Source: JBDKGH01 sp039798265 (GTDB lineage Bacteria > Bacteroidota > Bacteroidia > Flavobacteriales_D > Sanyastnellaceae). From it: a stretch of DNA of 64,000 nt. Positions 42,500-51,654 of the stretch are shown here, one piece after another (position 1 is the first letter of the stretch; each line of letters opens with the position of its first letter). The DNA lies in NCBI GenBank assembly GCA_039798265.1, contig JBDKGH010000057.1:1-64000 (forward strand), written 5' to 3'. Made by a program: the position numbers and the translations under genes. The notes under the pieces are model-generated. The model made no database searches. It was not told where the DNA came from and was given only the letters and a program-made list of their open reading frames with translations.

Positions 42500-43984
42500 T
42501 TAACTCCGATTTCTAACCCAATTACTAGCCCCATGATCATTGGAAAGTTCCACTTTATCAGCGTTGTGGTGATTTTCCTCCCATGCTAGGCCTGCAACAA
42601 TGGCGGCAATTTCTTCTGCGGCTGCATTTTCAACCTTTAATACATCAGGAGTGAAGTAATGCTTTACAAAATGGGTATCAAAATTTCCACTCGTAAAGGC
42701 GTCATGCTGAATGGCCCATTTGCAAAAATCCAATGTGGTTTGAACGCCAGAGATTTGGTAATCAGATATCGCACGAACCATGCGTTGAATAGCCTCTTCC
42801 CGGTTTTTACCATGTGTAATCAACTTGGCAATCATGGGATCGTAATAGATCGGAATATCCATTCCTTCTTCAAATCCATCATCCACGCGAACTCCAGGGC
42901 CCGAAGGGCGTCGGTAGGTTTTCAGATTTCCGATATCAGGTAAGAAGTTATTCAGCGGATCTTCAGCGTACACGCGTATTTCTAAAGCATGACCATTGAT
43001 CGAAAGTTCTTCTTGAGTAAAAGACAATTTTTCTCCTCGAGCTACGCGTATTTGTTCTTTGACTAGGTCAATACCAGTAATCATTTCCGTCACAGGATGC
43101 TCCACTTGCAATCGTGTATTCATCTCAAGAAAATAGTAGTTCAGGTTTTCGTCTACCAAAAATTCTACTGTACCAGCACCCACATAATTACAACTGCGCG
43201 CTACATCCACAGCACTTTTACCCATCGCTTCTCTTAGCGCAGGCGTAAGGACAGCCGAAGGAGCTTCTTCTACCACTTTTTGGTGGCGACGCTGAATGCT
43301 ACATTCACGTTCAAACAGATAAAGCACATTGCCGTGTTGATCGGCCAATACTTGTATTTCGATGTGACGAGGACCCGCCACGTATCGTTCGATGAAAACA
43401 GAACCATCGCCAAAAGCGCTGACCGCTTCAGAAATAGCGCGGGTCATTTGTTCTTCGAGGTCTTCAATTTTTTCTACAATACGCATCCCTTTTCCACCAC
43501 CACCAGCAGATGCTTTAATCAAAATCGGAAGCCCAACTTGAAGAGCAATTTTTTTGGCTTCTTCAGGATCGTCGATGGCATCTTCGGTGCCCGGTACCAT
43601 GGGAATATTGTATTTACGCGCAGCGGCTTTCGCAGCTAGCTTGCTTCCCATTACTTCAATACTCTCTGGATTGGGGCCTATAAAGGTGATTCCCGCTTCT
43701 TGAACTTTACGAGCGAAGTTGGCATTTTCGGATAAAAATCCATAACCTGGGTGAATGCCATCTACCCCTAAATCTTTACATACTTGAATGATGGTGTCTC
43801 CTTTCAAGTAAGATTGATTAGAAGGAGCAGGGCCAATACAAACGGCTTCATCGGCGTATTTCACGAAAGGTGCATTACGATCGGCTTCACTGAAAACAGC
43901 CACGGTAGCAATACCCATTTCTTTTGCAGAACGCATAACACGCAAAGCAATTTCTCCGCGATTGGCAACTAGGATTTTTTTCAT
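42500..43984 (-). CDS. accC: biotin carboxylase subunit of an acyl-CoA carboxylase
   Basis: 494 aa from the ATG at 43984 (MKKILVANRGEIALRVMRSA). The ATP-grasp domains show KASAGGGGKGMR, FIERYVAGPRHIEIQVLAD and EMNTRLQVEHPVTEMITGIDL. It carboxylates biotin on a carrier protein. No BCCP or carboxyltransferase gene is adjacent. The ~40-residue C-terminal extension is a feature of Bacteroidota acetyl/propionyl-CoA carboxylase subunits. With mutAB in the window a propionyl-CoA role is possible but unproven. Confidence 0.93.
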   Translation of the reverse strand: MKKILVANRGEIALRVMRSAKEMGIATVAVFSEADRNAPFVKYADEAVCIGPAPSNQSYLKGDTIIQVCKDLGVDGIHPGYGFLSENANFARKVQEAGITFIGPNPESIEVMGSKLAAKAAARKYNIPMVPGTEDAIDDPEEAKKIALQVGLPILIKASAGGGGKGMRIVEKIEDLEEQMTRAISEAVSAFGDGSVFIERYVAGPRHIEIQVLADQHGNVLYLFERECSIQRRHQKVVEEAPSAVLTPALREAMGKSAVDVARSCNYVGAGTVEFLVDENLNYYFLEMNTRLQVEHPVTEMITGIDLVKEQIRVARGEKLSFTQEELSINGHALEIRVYAEDPLNNFLPDIGNLKTYRRPSGPGVRVDDGFEEGMDIPIYYDPMIAKLITHGKNREEAIQRMVRAISDYQISGVQTTLDFCKWAIQHDAFTSGNFDTHFVKHYFTPDVLKVENAAAEEIAAIVAGLAWEENHHNADKVELSNDHGASNWVRNRS

Positions 43985-44048
43985 GTTACAAAAATGAGTC
44001 AGATCAGACAATTTCGGATCATATTTGACACCGAAATTCAAACAATTG

Positions 44049-44183
44049 ATGAGTAACCCCGAGAATGATAAGCGCTCATGGCTAAAACGCCTAGGTTGGG
44101 CAGGCTTCCTTTTCTTCTTAGTAAAGGGAATTCTTTGGCTTATCGTATTTTTTGTCGGAGGAACTTTATTCGAATCGTGTTGA
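44049..44183 (+). CDS. small membrane peptide, 44 aa
   Basis: ATG to TGA: MSNPENDKRSWLKRLGWAGF, then a strongly hydrophobic stretch LFFLVKGILWLIVFFVGGTL and a short FESC tail. It fills the gap between accC and the transglutaminase-like gene, ending 4 bp before the latter's stop on the other strand. Charged head, a single membrane pass and tight packing support a real gene. The basic WLKRLG plus KGILWLI pattern is seen in small Bacteroidota membrane proteins; function unknown. Confidence 0.6.
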   Translation: MSNPENDKRSWLKRLGWAGFLFFLVKGILWLIVFFVGGTLFESC

Positions 44184-44187
44184 ACGA

Positions 44188-45087
44188 TTAGCCCTCTAAT
44201 TCCAAAAGTATACTCTGCAAAGCGCGCAACTCACGCACTTTCTCTTCCTTGTTTTGAGCGATATAGGAGTGAATGAGGTTGTTGATCATGCGACTGATCA
44301 TCTCCACATTGTTGCACGGACGGTAAAAACGCTTGTCCTGTGGCATGTTGTGGGTTTTCAAAAACTCATCAATATCATCTTTTCCAAGTATAGTTCCTTC
44401 ACTAAATGGATTGATGTAAAACAGCACTTCAGAGTCAAGGACCTTCAATCCGAGTTCTTCGTGTTCGGGACCGTAATCAAGGAAACACAATACAAAGTGG
44501 CTAGGCAAATTCACCCCATAAATCGGGATGTCCAAGCTACGTGCAAGCACGGTGTAAAGAATACCAAGTGAGAGCGGATTGCCTTGCTTGGTCAATAAAA
44601 TATCGCTGAGATAAGAGTTCGATGGATCGTTGTAATGATCTCTGTTACCTTCAAAACTGTGAAGTCGGAAAAGCATGTGGTTGAACACACGCACAATTTC
44701 AAATGCAGTTAAATGATCATTCAACTCTAGCCAAATGTCTTGACGTATGCGAGTGATGATGCGGCGGAGCTCATCTTCATCACAACCGGGATACTGATAG
44801 CGGTTAATGATCAACGCACCTTCCAAAAGATCTTGATCTTCTGAATTGCGCCAAGCCTTTAAGCGATGAAAAACGGAATCGTACTGAATGCTTTGGATCA
44901 ACTCCTCTAAGCGCTGTTGAAAGAGAGGACCAAAATCGTTTAACTCCCAATACTGCTCGAGCTGTGGAATGATATCCTCGCCATAGTTTTTCAACTCGGA
45001 GCGAACGTGCATGTAGATTTGCTCGTCTGGATCTTCGATTAAGGTGATTAAAGCGCTAACTTCACTGTGGAACATAGGGTTTCTCAT
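44188..45087 (-). CDS. transglutaminase-like (SirB1-type) protein
   Basis: 299 aa. An N-terminal helical region with HEAT-like ITLIEDPDEQIYMHVRSELKNYG, then a SirB1/transglutaminase-like core (about 90-260): NRDHYNDPSNSYLSDILLTKQGNPLSLGILYTVLARSLDIPIYGVNLPSHFVL, with His in LPSHF and Asp in VLDSEVLFYINPF. The nucleophilic Cys of true transglutaminases is replaced by a Gly-Asn-Pro segment, so catalysis is doubtful. A palindrome overlaps its promoter. Confidence 0.82.
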   Translation of the reverse strand: MRNPMFHSEVSALITLIEDPDEQIYMHVRSELKNYGEDIIPQLEQYWELNDFGPLFQQRLEELIQSIQYDSVFHRLKAWRNSEDQDLLEGALIINRYQYPGCDEDELRRIITRIRQDIWLELNDHLTAFEIVRVFNHMLFRLHSFEGNRDHYNDPSNSYLSDILLTKQGNPLSLGILYTVLARSLDIPIYGVNLPSHFVLCFLDYGPEHEELGLKVLDSEVLFYINPFSEGTILGKDDIDEFLKTHNMPQDKRFYRPCNNVEMISRMINNLIHSYIAQNKEEKVRELRALQSILLELEG

Positions 45088-45093
45088 TTTCCT

Positions 45094-45114
45094 TTACCAA
45101 AACTACTTTGGTAA
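45094..45114 (-). promoter_or_regulatory. palindromic operator-like site over the -7 element
   Basis: TTACCAAA-ACTAC-TTTGGTAA is a perfect 8-bp inverted repeat with a 5-nt spacer. It contains the minus-strand -7 octamer TAGTTTTG (45098-45105), about 10 bp before the ATG. A repressor bound here would block transcription. Confidence 0.5.
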
Positions 45115-45162
45115 TAGGTGCTATTGAGCTACTCCACGAAGTGGATATTCACAGTGGGTGTC

Positions 45163-46053
45163 TTAAAATCGCTGAAGCACAAGCCTGATAAGGGTTTCAA
45201 TACTTGTTGACGGGTTCTTGTGAAATTCTTTGGTAGCACGGTTAGCTAAGATGGCACAGATGGTTATAGCCCGGTGTCCGAGCATGGACGAAAGGGCATA
45301 AATGCCTGCACATTCCATCTCAAAATTGGTCAATCGAAAGCCTTCGAAGGTGAAGCTAGCATACTGATCTATTTGCTCTTGCATCAAGGAATGCAAACGA
45401 ACAGATCGGCCTTGTGGTCCATAAAATCCATTAGCGGTTGCCGTAATACCTTGTACACAATCATAACCAATGCGCGAGAGGAGTTCTGAATCTCCTTGCA
45501 CTGCATATAGGCCTTTGTTATTTTTTAAATGGTCAAATCGCTCAGTGAGTTGATTCACTAATCGCTGCTCCATGTCGGTATACGAAGAGTCATAACTGTG
45601 CGCTACACCATCTAAGCCAAAGGCAAAGGACGATGCTACAAATGTGCCCGGGGCAATATCGGCATGCAAAGTGCCGCTAGTGCCTATGCGAACAATTTCT
45701 AGGCTGCGCAATTCTTTTTTGGGTAGGCGAGTGGCCAAATCCACATTAACGGCCGCATCGAGTTCGTTGATCACAATATCAATATTATCTACTCCTATAC
45801 CGCTGCTCACCACGGTGATGCGTTTGCCTAAAACGGTTCCTGTATGAACAACAAATTCTCGGTTGTGAATTTTGTGTTCTACCTCATCAAATAGAGCAGA
45901 GATGATTTCTACACGATCGGGATCACCTACGATGATCACTTTATCGGCAATGTGCTCGGGTAAAATTCCGAGGTGATACAAGCTACCGTCAGCACGTAAT
46001 ATCAATTCAGTTTCGGCAATGCGCAAGCCTGCCGGTAGAGTTTTGGCTTTCAT
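45163..46053 (-). CDS. nucleoside phosphorylase, uridine phosphorylase-like
   Basis: 296 aa from the ATG at 46053 (MKAKTLPAGLRIAETELILR). PNP/UDP family I fold: YHLGILPEHIADKVIIVGDPDRVE, VVSSGIGVDNIDIVINELDA, RIGTSGTLHADIAPGTFV and FEMECAGIYALSSMLGHRAI, where Glu-Met-Glu binds ribose. It should phosphorolyse uridine or another nucleoside. It differs in fold subgroup from the PunA-type enzyme at 28453. Confidence 0.9.
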   Translation of the reverse strand: MKAKTLPAGLRIAETELILRADGSLYHLGILPEHIADKVIIVGDPDRVEIISALFDEVEHKIHNREFVVHTGTVLGKRITVVSSGIGVDNIDIVINELDAAVNVDLATRLPKKELRSLEIVRIGTSGTLHADIAPGTFVASSFAFGLDGVAHSYDSSYTDMEQRLVNQLTERFDHLKNNKGLYAVQGDSELLSRIGYDCVQGITATANGFYGPQGRSVRLHSLMQEQIDQYASFTFEGFRLTNFEMECAGIYALSSMLGHRAITICAILANRATKEFHKNPSTSIETLIRLVLQRF

Positions 46054-46116
46054 AAGTGTGACGAAAATAGACAGGATGACGGCAATTAGCACATCATGTC
46101 AGACGATTTGGCCGAA

Positions 46117-46371
46117 TTACCAAGGATTTTGCTTGAGGGCACTTTCCTTGCGTGGGGCAACTTTAGAAGGGCGAATAGCGGTACTATCCACTTTTGTCTC
46201 TTCCATGAAAAAGAAATTGAATAAAGAAAAATAGCCTTCTGCCAAGCTGAAGGTGCTTTGTTTCTCTTTCTCTTTTTTGGGATCACCCGGATTTGATGTA
46301 AGTTCGTTACCAGCGATAGCAGCCAAACTGGTTAGGTAGAACATGCCAAATGAAAGAAGGACCTTTTTCAT
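46117..46371 (-). CDS. small secreted protein, unknown function
   Basis: 84 aa from the ATG at 46371 (MKKVLLSFGMFYLTSLAAIAGN): a signal peptide, then a Lys/Glu-rich low-complexity segment (GDPKKEKEKQSTF) and a C-terminal SKVAPRKESALKQNPW. No domain recognised. It is divergent from the rhomboid gene; a longer N-terminal frame adds 21 unlikely residues. Confidence 0.5.
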   Translation of the reverse strand: MKKVLLSFGMFYLTSLAAIAGNELTSNPGDPKKEKEKQSTFSLAEGYFSLFNFFFMEETKVDSTAIRPSKVAPRKESALKQNPW

Positions 46372-46469
46372 AGTTCCGGGGTTTAGTGATACGAATCTAT
46401 AAAGACTTAAATGGTTTGAGCGAGGCGTTAACAAATTTTAAAAAGGGAATTACCGATAAAGAAAAGGTC

Positions 46470-47210
46470 ATGGATGCAATCCTTGCATCAGCCTTTTATA
46501 TAGCCATCATTTGGATCGTTTTTTTATTGGATGCTTTCTTGGGATGGCACCTCAAATCGTTCGGTTTGATTCCCCGCACCGCCGAAGGATTGATCGGTAT
46601 TTTTTCCATGCACTTTTTGCACAGCAATTGGGAACACATCATTCATAACACGATGGCCATTGCGGTACTCAATACGTTCTTGTTTTATTTCTATCGAAAA
46701 ATTGCCGTCGATGTGGTCCTATGGGTGAGCTTGATCGGTGCCACATTCGTTTGGTTTTTTGGTAGAGACAATAATCACATTGGTGCGAGCTTATTGCTCT
46801 ATGGCGAATTTTCGTTTTTGTTTTTTAGTGGACTTTTCCGCCGCGACCCAATGGCTATGCGGGTGGCTTTGTTAATGGCGCTGTATTACGGATCCTTGAT
46901 CTGGTATATTTTTCCTATAGATGAAAAAATTTCTTTTGAAGGTCACTTCGGTGGATTCGCTGTGGGACTTGTGCTCGCTTATGTATGGAGGAAAAAAGGA
47001 CCTCAGAAAAAAATCTACCGATTCGAAGTGGAACCCGAGCTCGATGATAGCAATCCTTTTTGGTTGACAGAGGAACAAAAAGCAGAGCGAGCAAAAGAAA
47101 GCGACTCAACTCTAATTGAAGGGGAGAAGAAAGAGGAATCGAAAAATGAGGCTGGCCACCAGACTACGGTCACCATCAAATATACTTTTAAGCCAAACGA
47201 TCCGAAGTAG
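46470..47210 (+). CDS. rhomboid-family intramembrane serine protease
   Basis: 246 aa from the ATG at 46470 (MDAILASAFYIAIIW), directly before helix 1. A GTG at 46386 would add 28 residues and leave 14 bp to the divergent gene. Six helices; the catalytic Ser is in HIGASLLLYG (GxSx) and the His in EGHFGGFAVGLVLAY, with the helix-2 HSNWEHIIHN. A charged cytoplasmic C-terminal tail of about 65 residues follows. It cleaves membrane-spanning substrates; targets unknown. Confidence 0.88.
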   Translation: MDAILASAFYIAIIWIVFLLDAFLGWHLKSFGLIPRTAEGLIGIFSMHFLHSNWEHIIHNTMAIAVLNTFLFYFYRKIAVDVVLWVSLIGATFVWFFGRDNNHIGASLLLYGEFSFLFFSGLFRRDPMAMRVALLMALYYGSLIWYIFPIDEKISFEGHFGGFAVGLVLAYVWRKKGPQKKIYRFEVEPELDDSNPFWLTEEQKAERAKESDSTLIEGEKKEESKNEAGHQTTVTIKYTFKPNDPK

Positions 47211-47258
47211 AAAAAGGGAGCCACTATTTTTTCGCTAAGCTCAGCACGCGTGATAAGC

Positions 47259-47296
47259 AAAAAAAAAAGAGCCACCATTATCGGCAGCTCTTTTAT
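47259..47296 (-). terminator. intrinsic terminator of dnaN
   Basis: On the minus strand AAGAGCTGCC-GATAAT-GGTGGCTCTT (one bulge/mismatch) is followed by a run of ten T, starting about 20 bp after the dnaN stop. Confidence 0.8.
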
Positions 47297-47313
47297 CTTT
47301 TTAGAAGAGTTGA

Positions 47314-48432
47314 TTATCCGTTCAACATAACGGGCATCACCAACATCAAAATATCTTCAGCTTCTTCGCTTGGTTCTACTTGTGTAATGATACCTGCGCG
47401 GTTAGGAGCACTCATTTCAACGTTTACGTTTTCCGAATCGAGGTTGCTCAACATTTCTTGAATGAAACGGCTGTTGAAGCCAATTTCCATATCATCACCA
47501 GCATAGGTGCAGGTCAAACGCTCTTGCGCTTCGTTAGCGAAATCTAAGTCTTCAGCAGAAATTTGCAATTCGCTACCGCCCATTTTCAAGCGCACTTGAT
47601 GCGTGGTTTTGTTAGCGAAAATGCTCACACGTTTGATAGAGCTTAACAGATCCAAACGATCTACAGTAAGACGGAAAGGATTCTCTTTTGGAATAACCGC
47701 TTCGTAGTTGGGGTATTTACCTTCAATCAAGCGACACATTAAAGTAACGCTGTTGAATGTGAATTGTGCGTTGTTATCGGTGTAATCAATTTTCACCTCA
47801 GTCGATGAAGATCCGATAGCACCGCGAAGCAAGTTAAGGGGCTTCTTAGGAACAATAAAGGAAGCTGAATCGCCACCCGCATCGTTGCGTCCATAACGAA
47901 CGAGCTTGTGAGCATCCGTTGCTACAAAGCGCACAGAGTTCTCATGAATTTCAAAAAGAACTCCACTCATCACTGGACGCATATCGTCGTTACCAGTAGC
48001 AAATAAGGTTTTTGAAATAGCACGTTGAATGTGCTCGCTCTGCATCACCAAAGCTTTATTGCCTTCCATGGCAGGAGCTTTTGGGAACTCATCACCATTT
48101 TGTCCGGTCAACTTGTACTTACCATAATCGCTAGCGATTTCAATACCGAATGTTTTTGCATCGATAGAGAAGGTCAAAGGTTGTTCTGGAAGGTTTTTCA
48201 AAATGTCCAATAGAAGCTTCGCAGGAATGGCAATGATACCTTCCTCTTTCGCCTCAATAGCCATTTTGGTAGTCATTGCGGTTTCTAGGTCAGAAGCCGA
48301 AATGCTTAATTCTTTATTTTTGATCTCAAACAAAAAGTTGTCTAGGATCGGCAATGTGTTGCTAGAGTTGAGAACACCGCTCAACATTTGCAGCTGCTTT
48401 AACAGGGCAGTACTGGTTACAATGAACTTCAT
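47314..48432 (-). CDS. dnaN: DNA polymerase III beta subunit (sliding clamp)
   Basis: 372 aa, three consecutive clamp domains of about 120 residues. MKFIVTSTALLKQLQMLSGV, IPAKLLLDILKNLPEQP, VRFVATDAHKLVRY (domain 2) and the C-terminal ILMLVMPVMLNG that forms part of the peptide-binding pocket are typical. It tethers DNA polymerase to DNA. It lies 3.8 kb from dnaA on the same strand but is not in an operon with it. Confidence 0.97.
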   Translation of the reverse strand: MKFIVTSTALLKQLQMLSGVLNSSNTLPILDNFLFEIKNKELSISASDLETAMTTKMAIEAKEEGIIAIPAKLLLDILKNLPEQPLTFSIDAKTFGIEIASDYGKYKLTGQNGDEFPKAPAMEGNKALVMQSEHIQRAISKTLFATGNDDMRPVMSGVLFEIHENSVRFVATDAHKLVRYGRNDAGGDSASFIVPKKPLNLLRGAIGSSSTEVKIDYTDNNAQFTFNSVTLMCRLIEGKYPNYEAVIPKENPFRLTVDRLDLLSSIKRVSIFANKTTHQVRLKMGGSELQISAEDLDFANEAQERLTCTYAGDDMEIGFNSRFIQEMLSNLDSENVNVEMSAPNRAGIITQVEPSEEAEDILMLVMPVMLNG

Positions 48433-48453
48433 AGTTCGGATTTAGATCGAGAG

Positions 48454-48461
48454 CAAATATA
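48454..48461 (-). promoter_or_regulatory. -7 element of dnaN
   Basis: Minus-strand TATATTTG, exact TAnnTTTG, 21 bp before the dnaN ATG. Confidence 0.5.
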
Positions 48462-48570
48462 AAAGTATGCTCGACAGTCGGCGAAGTTAAGGTGAAAGCG
48501 TTTATTAACATTCGACCTTTATTTCACTAAGTTGTTTGAAACTAGTGGTCTAGATGCGTTTGTTAAGCTT

Positions 48571-49473
48571 TTAGTGGGGTTCTACATGGGTCAGAACATC
48601 ATATACCTCGGGCTTTGATTCGAGGATCGCGTTTTTTACCCGATGGGCTATGTCATGTCCTTCTCTTACGGACATTTCTCCATTTACAACTACGTGTATA
48701 TCTACAAAATACTCAAATCCCATTTTGCGCACAAAGCATTTGTCAATAGCACTTACGCCTTCTACTGCCTGCGCAATGGCGCGTATTTCAGAAACAATTT
48801 TACCATCCACCGCTTCGTCCATCAGTTCACTAAAGGCAGGGCGAAAGATGTTCCAAGCGTTATAGGCGATAAACAATGCGGCTAAAAGTGCGGCCCAATC
48901 GTCTGCACTTTCGTAGCCTTTGCCTCCAATCAAGGCGATGGTAATTCCTACAAAAGCGGCCACTGAAGTAATTGCATCGGCACGGTGGTGCTGGGCTTCT
49001 CCTTTGATTGCGGTGCTATTGATGTCGTTGGCTGTGCGCATCACATAACGAAAGATCATCTCTTTGCCAAGAACAATAGCCGCGATAACTGCAAGCGTCC
49101 ATGCCGCTGGTGTTTCGTGTGGCGTGGTGATATGGGTGATGGACTCCACTGCGATAAGGATAGAAGCAGCCATAAGCATCAAACTCACCAAAATGGCCAC
49201 CACGGGCTCGGCCTTTCCATGTCCATAAGGATGATTTTCATCTGGTGGTCGAGCCGCCGTGCGAAGTCCAATCCAAACTAATATAGAACTCAGTACATCC
49301 GAACCGCTTTCGATCGCATCAGCAATCAAGGCATAGCTGTTTCCCAGCACACCAGCCACCACTTTCACCACGGCGAGCAATAGGTTGAGACCAATGCCGT
49401 GCTGAACGGCTTTTATTCCCGTATAGGCAGGATGGTCTTCCTGTTTGCGAAAGGGGTGAGGTGAAGGTGACAA
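48571..49473 (-). CDS. cation diffusion facilitator (CDF) metal exporter
   Basis: About 300 aa from a TTG at 49473, chosen because a near-consensus -7 (CATATTTG, 49496-49503) lies about 23 bp upstream; a TTG at 49506 would overlap it. Six helices; metal-site residues in ADAIESGSDVLSSI (helix 2) and HHRADAITS (HxxxD, helix 5), NHPYGHGKAEPV between helices 2 and 3, and a C-terminal cytoplasmic regulatory domain (HVVVNGEMSVREGHDIAH). It probably exports Zn, Fe, Mn or Co. Confidence 0.9.
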   Translation of the reverse strand: MSPSPHPFRKQEDHPAYTGIKAVQHGIGLNLLLAVVKVVAGVLGNSYALIADAIESGSDVLSSILVWIGLRTAARPPDENHPYGHGKAEPVVAILVSLMLMAASILIAVESITHITTPHETPAAWTLAVIAAIVLGKEMIFRYVMRTANDINSTAIKGEAQHHRADAITSVAAFVGITIALIGGKGYESADDWAALLAALFIAYNAWNIFRPAFSELMDEAVDGKIVSEIRAIAQAVEGVSAIDKCFVRKMGFEYFVDIHVVVNGEMSVREGHDIAHRVKNAILESKPEVYDVLTHVEPH

Positions 49474-49549
49474 ATGAGTAGTGATTAAAGAAGTACAAAT
49501 ATGCAAGGAAAGTATGAATAAACTTTTCCGTTCTTTGATGGTTTACAAA

Positions 49550-51019
49550 ATGATGCAGAAAAAGGTAGTTGTTATTGGCGCAGGAATAGCGGGCTTGGCT
49601 GCTGCTGTTCGCTTGCGGTGCAAGGGAATGGAGGTAGAGGTGTATGAAGCCGCCGCAGCTCCAGGTGGTAAACTGTCGGAGTTGCGCCTCGGTAATTATC
49701 GATTTGATCGTGGGCCTAGTTTATTCACCTTGCCTCATCTCGTCGAGGAATTATTCGATTTGGCTGGTGAAAATGTAAAGGAACATTTTTCTTATCAGCA
49801 ACTCTATACGGTTTGCCGTTACTTTTTTGAAGATGGTCAAGTGGTGTCCATTCCTGCTTCAAGAGAAAAGTACATCGATACGCTGGTTGAACAATGGGGA
49901 GAAAGTCGCCAACAAGTGATGAAATATCTCGAACAATCAGCGAATACTTACGAAATCACAGCTCCTGTTTTTCTTCACCGATCGCTCCCAAAGTGGAAAG
50001 ACGTTTTTTCATCGGATGTTTTAAAAGCCCTGAGTAAGTCGTGGAAATTGCCTCTCACGGGGAGCTTGCATCAGCGACATCAATCTTTTTTTCAAAACCC
50101 TAAAACCATCCAGTTTTTTGATCGGTATGCTACCTATAACGGCAGTAATCCCTATCAATCTCCAGCGATGATGATGCTTATTCCTCACGTTGAAAATGGA
50201 ATTGGTGCGTTTTTACCCAAAGGGGGAATGGTTCAAATCTCACGATCGATCTATGAACTAGGGAAACGATTAGGAGTGAAGTATCATTTCAATGCTAAAG
50301 TGGAAGAGATTCTTCACGCGAATAAAAAAGTAGCAGGGGTAAAAGTGAATGGCACCATCGTAAACGCCGACGCTGTATTTGCCAACGCAGATATGCATAC
50401 CGTGTACGCTCATTTGCTGCGCAATGCTCAGGTGCCTGAAAAAAAGTTAGCTCAAGAAAAATCCTCTGCGGCGCTCATTTTTTATTGGGGAATAAAAAAA
50501 CAACTACCCGAATTGGATGTGCACAACATTCTCTTTGCAGAAAATTACGAAGAAGAATTTGATATGCTTTTTAAGAAAAAGAAGGTGTATCACGATCCTA
50601 CGGTGTACATACACATTACGCAATCACTTGAAAAATCAGATGCGCCTGAATACGGCTCAAACTGGTTTGTGATGATCAATGTTCCGCCTTATGACGAGGA
50701 ATGGTCAGATGAGGTGTACAAACAGTTGCGCCAAACCATTATTCAAAAAATCAACCGAGTATTAAAGATCAATATTGAATCGTGGATCGAAGAAGAGACC
50801 TATTGGACACCGCGAGGAATTGAGGCGGACACATCATCCTACCGGGGCTCTTTATACGGTAATGCATCCAACACCCCTTATGCCGCATTTATGCGACATG
50901 CCAATCAATCATCAGAGTTTAAGAACCTCTATTTTTGCGGCGGAAGTGTTCACCCGGGCGGTGGTGTTCCTTTGTGTTTGCTTTCTGCGAAAATCGCCGT
51001 AGAGGAAATGGAGAAATAA
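49550..51019 (+). CDS. crtD: carotenoid desaturase, CrtD/CrtI family
   Basis: 489 aa from the ATG at 49550 (an ATG at 49553 is equivalent). N-terminal FAD dinucleotide-binding motif VVVIGAGIAGLAAAVRLRCKG, LRLGNYRFDRGPSLFTLPHL, SPAMMMLIPHVENGIG and the C-terminal FCGGSVHPGGGVPLCLLSAKIA are phytoene-desaturase-type signatures. Coupling (2 bp) to a CruF-like hydratase favours the 1-hydroxycarotenoid 3,4-desaturase CrtD over CrtI. No other crt gene is in the window. Confidence 0.88.
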   Translation: MMQKKVVVIGAGIAGLAAAVRLRCKGMEVEVYEAAAAPGGKLSELRLGNYRFDRGPSLFTLPHLVEELFDLAGENVKEHFSYQQLYTVCRYFFEDGQVVSIPASREKYIDTLVEQWGESRQQVMKYLEQSANTYEITAPVFLHRSLPKWKDVFSSDVLKALSKSWKLPLTGSLHQRHQSFFQNPKTIQFFDRYATYNGSNPYQSPAMMMLIPHVENGIGAFLPKGGMVQISRSIYELGKRLGVKYHFNAKVEEILHANKKVAGVKVNGTIVNADAVFANADMHTVYAHLLRNAQVPEKKLAQEKSSAALIFYWGIKKQLPELDVHNILFAENYEEEFDMLFKKKKVYHDPTVYIHITQSLEKSDAPEYGSNWFVMINVPPYDEEWSDEVYKQLRQTIIQKINRVLKINIESWIEEETYWTPRGIEADTSSYRGSLYGNASNTPYAAFMRHANQSSEFKNLYFCGGSVHPGGGVPLCLLSAKIAVEEMEK

Positions 51020-51021
51020 TC

Positions 51022-51654
51022 ATGAGCGTCACCAAACAGCAATTAGCCCTTTTTTGGATTGCACTGGTTCACATCAGCGGAGCCATTGGCATGTTGTTTC
51101 AACCTGATTTTTTTCTACCGCTAACAGCCATCAATTTGCTGTCCACTGCTGCCATCTTGCTGTGGTTAGATAAATGGCTTCATGCAAAGGCCTTTTTCAT
51201 CATTGCCATTTTAGGTTGGTGCATCGAGTGGTTGGGCGTGCATACAGAAGTGATTTTTGGAACCTACTCCTATGGTGAAAACTTAGGGTGGAAGTGGAGC
51301 GATATTCCATTGGTAATAGGCGTCAATTGGGCCTTGCTGGTGATTTCATTTTATCAAACCTTTTTATTGGTTTGGCCTAATCATTCACTTTTAGTGCGTG
51401 CTTCGCTCACTGCTACCGGCATGGTAGCTCTCGATGCATTGATAGAATCAGCTGCTCCGCGAATGGATTTTTGGTCATTTGATACGCCATATCCACCGCT
51501 ACAAAACTTCATCGCATGGTGGGTCGTAACTTTTCTTTTGGTACTGTTGATTCACTTTTTAAAAGGATGGGAAAAAAAGGCTTCTCATTCGTATGGACTC
51601 GTTTTCCTTTTTATTCAGTTTGTTTTCTTTTTCTTCCTCATTCTTTTCTTGTAA
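51022..51654 (+). CDS. cruF: carotenoid 1',2'-hydratase, CruF-like
   Basis: 210 aa from the ATG at 51022. Seven hydrophobic segments with FLPLTAINLLSTAAILLW, GWCIEWLGVHTEVIFGTYSYGENLG and ALDALIESAAPRMDFWSF, the conserved CruF pattern (E and D residues in membrane). It adds water across the psi-end double bond of acyclic carotenoids. With CrtD this produces the 1'-hydroxy-3',4'-didehydro end group found in myxol- or saproxanthin-type pigments. Confidence 0.87.
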   Translation: MSVTKQQLALFWIALVHISGAIGMLFQPDFFLPLTAINLLSTAAILLWLDKWLHAKAFFIIAILGWCIEWLGVHTEVIFGTYSYGENLGWKWSDIPLVIGVNWALLVISFYQTFLLVWPNHSLLVRASLTATGMVALDALIESAAPRMDFWSFDTPYPPLQNFIAWWVVTFLLVLLIHFLKGWEKKASHSYGLVFLFIQFVFFFFLILFL

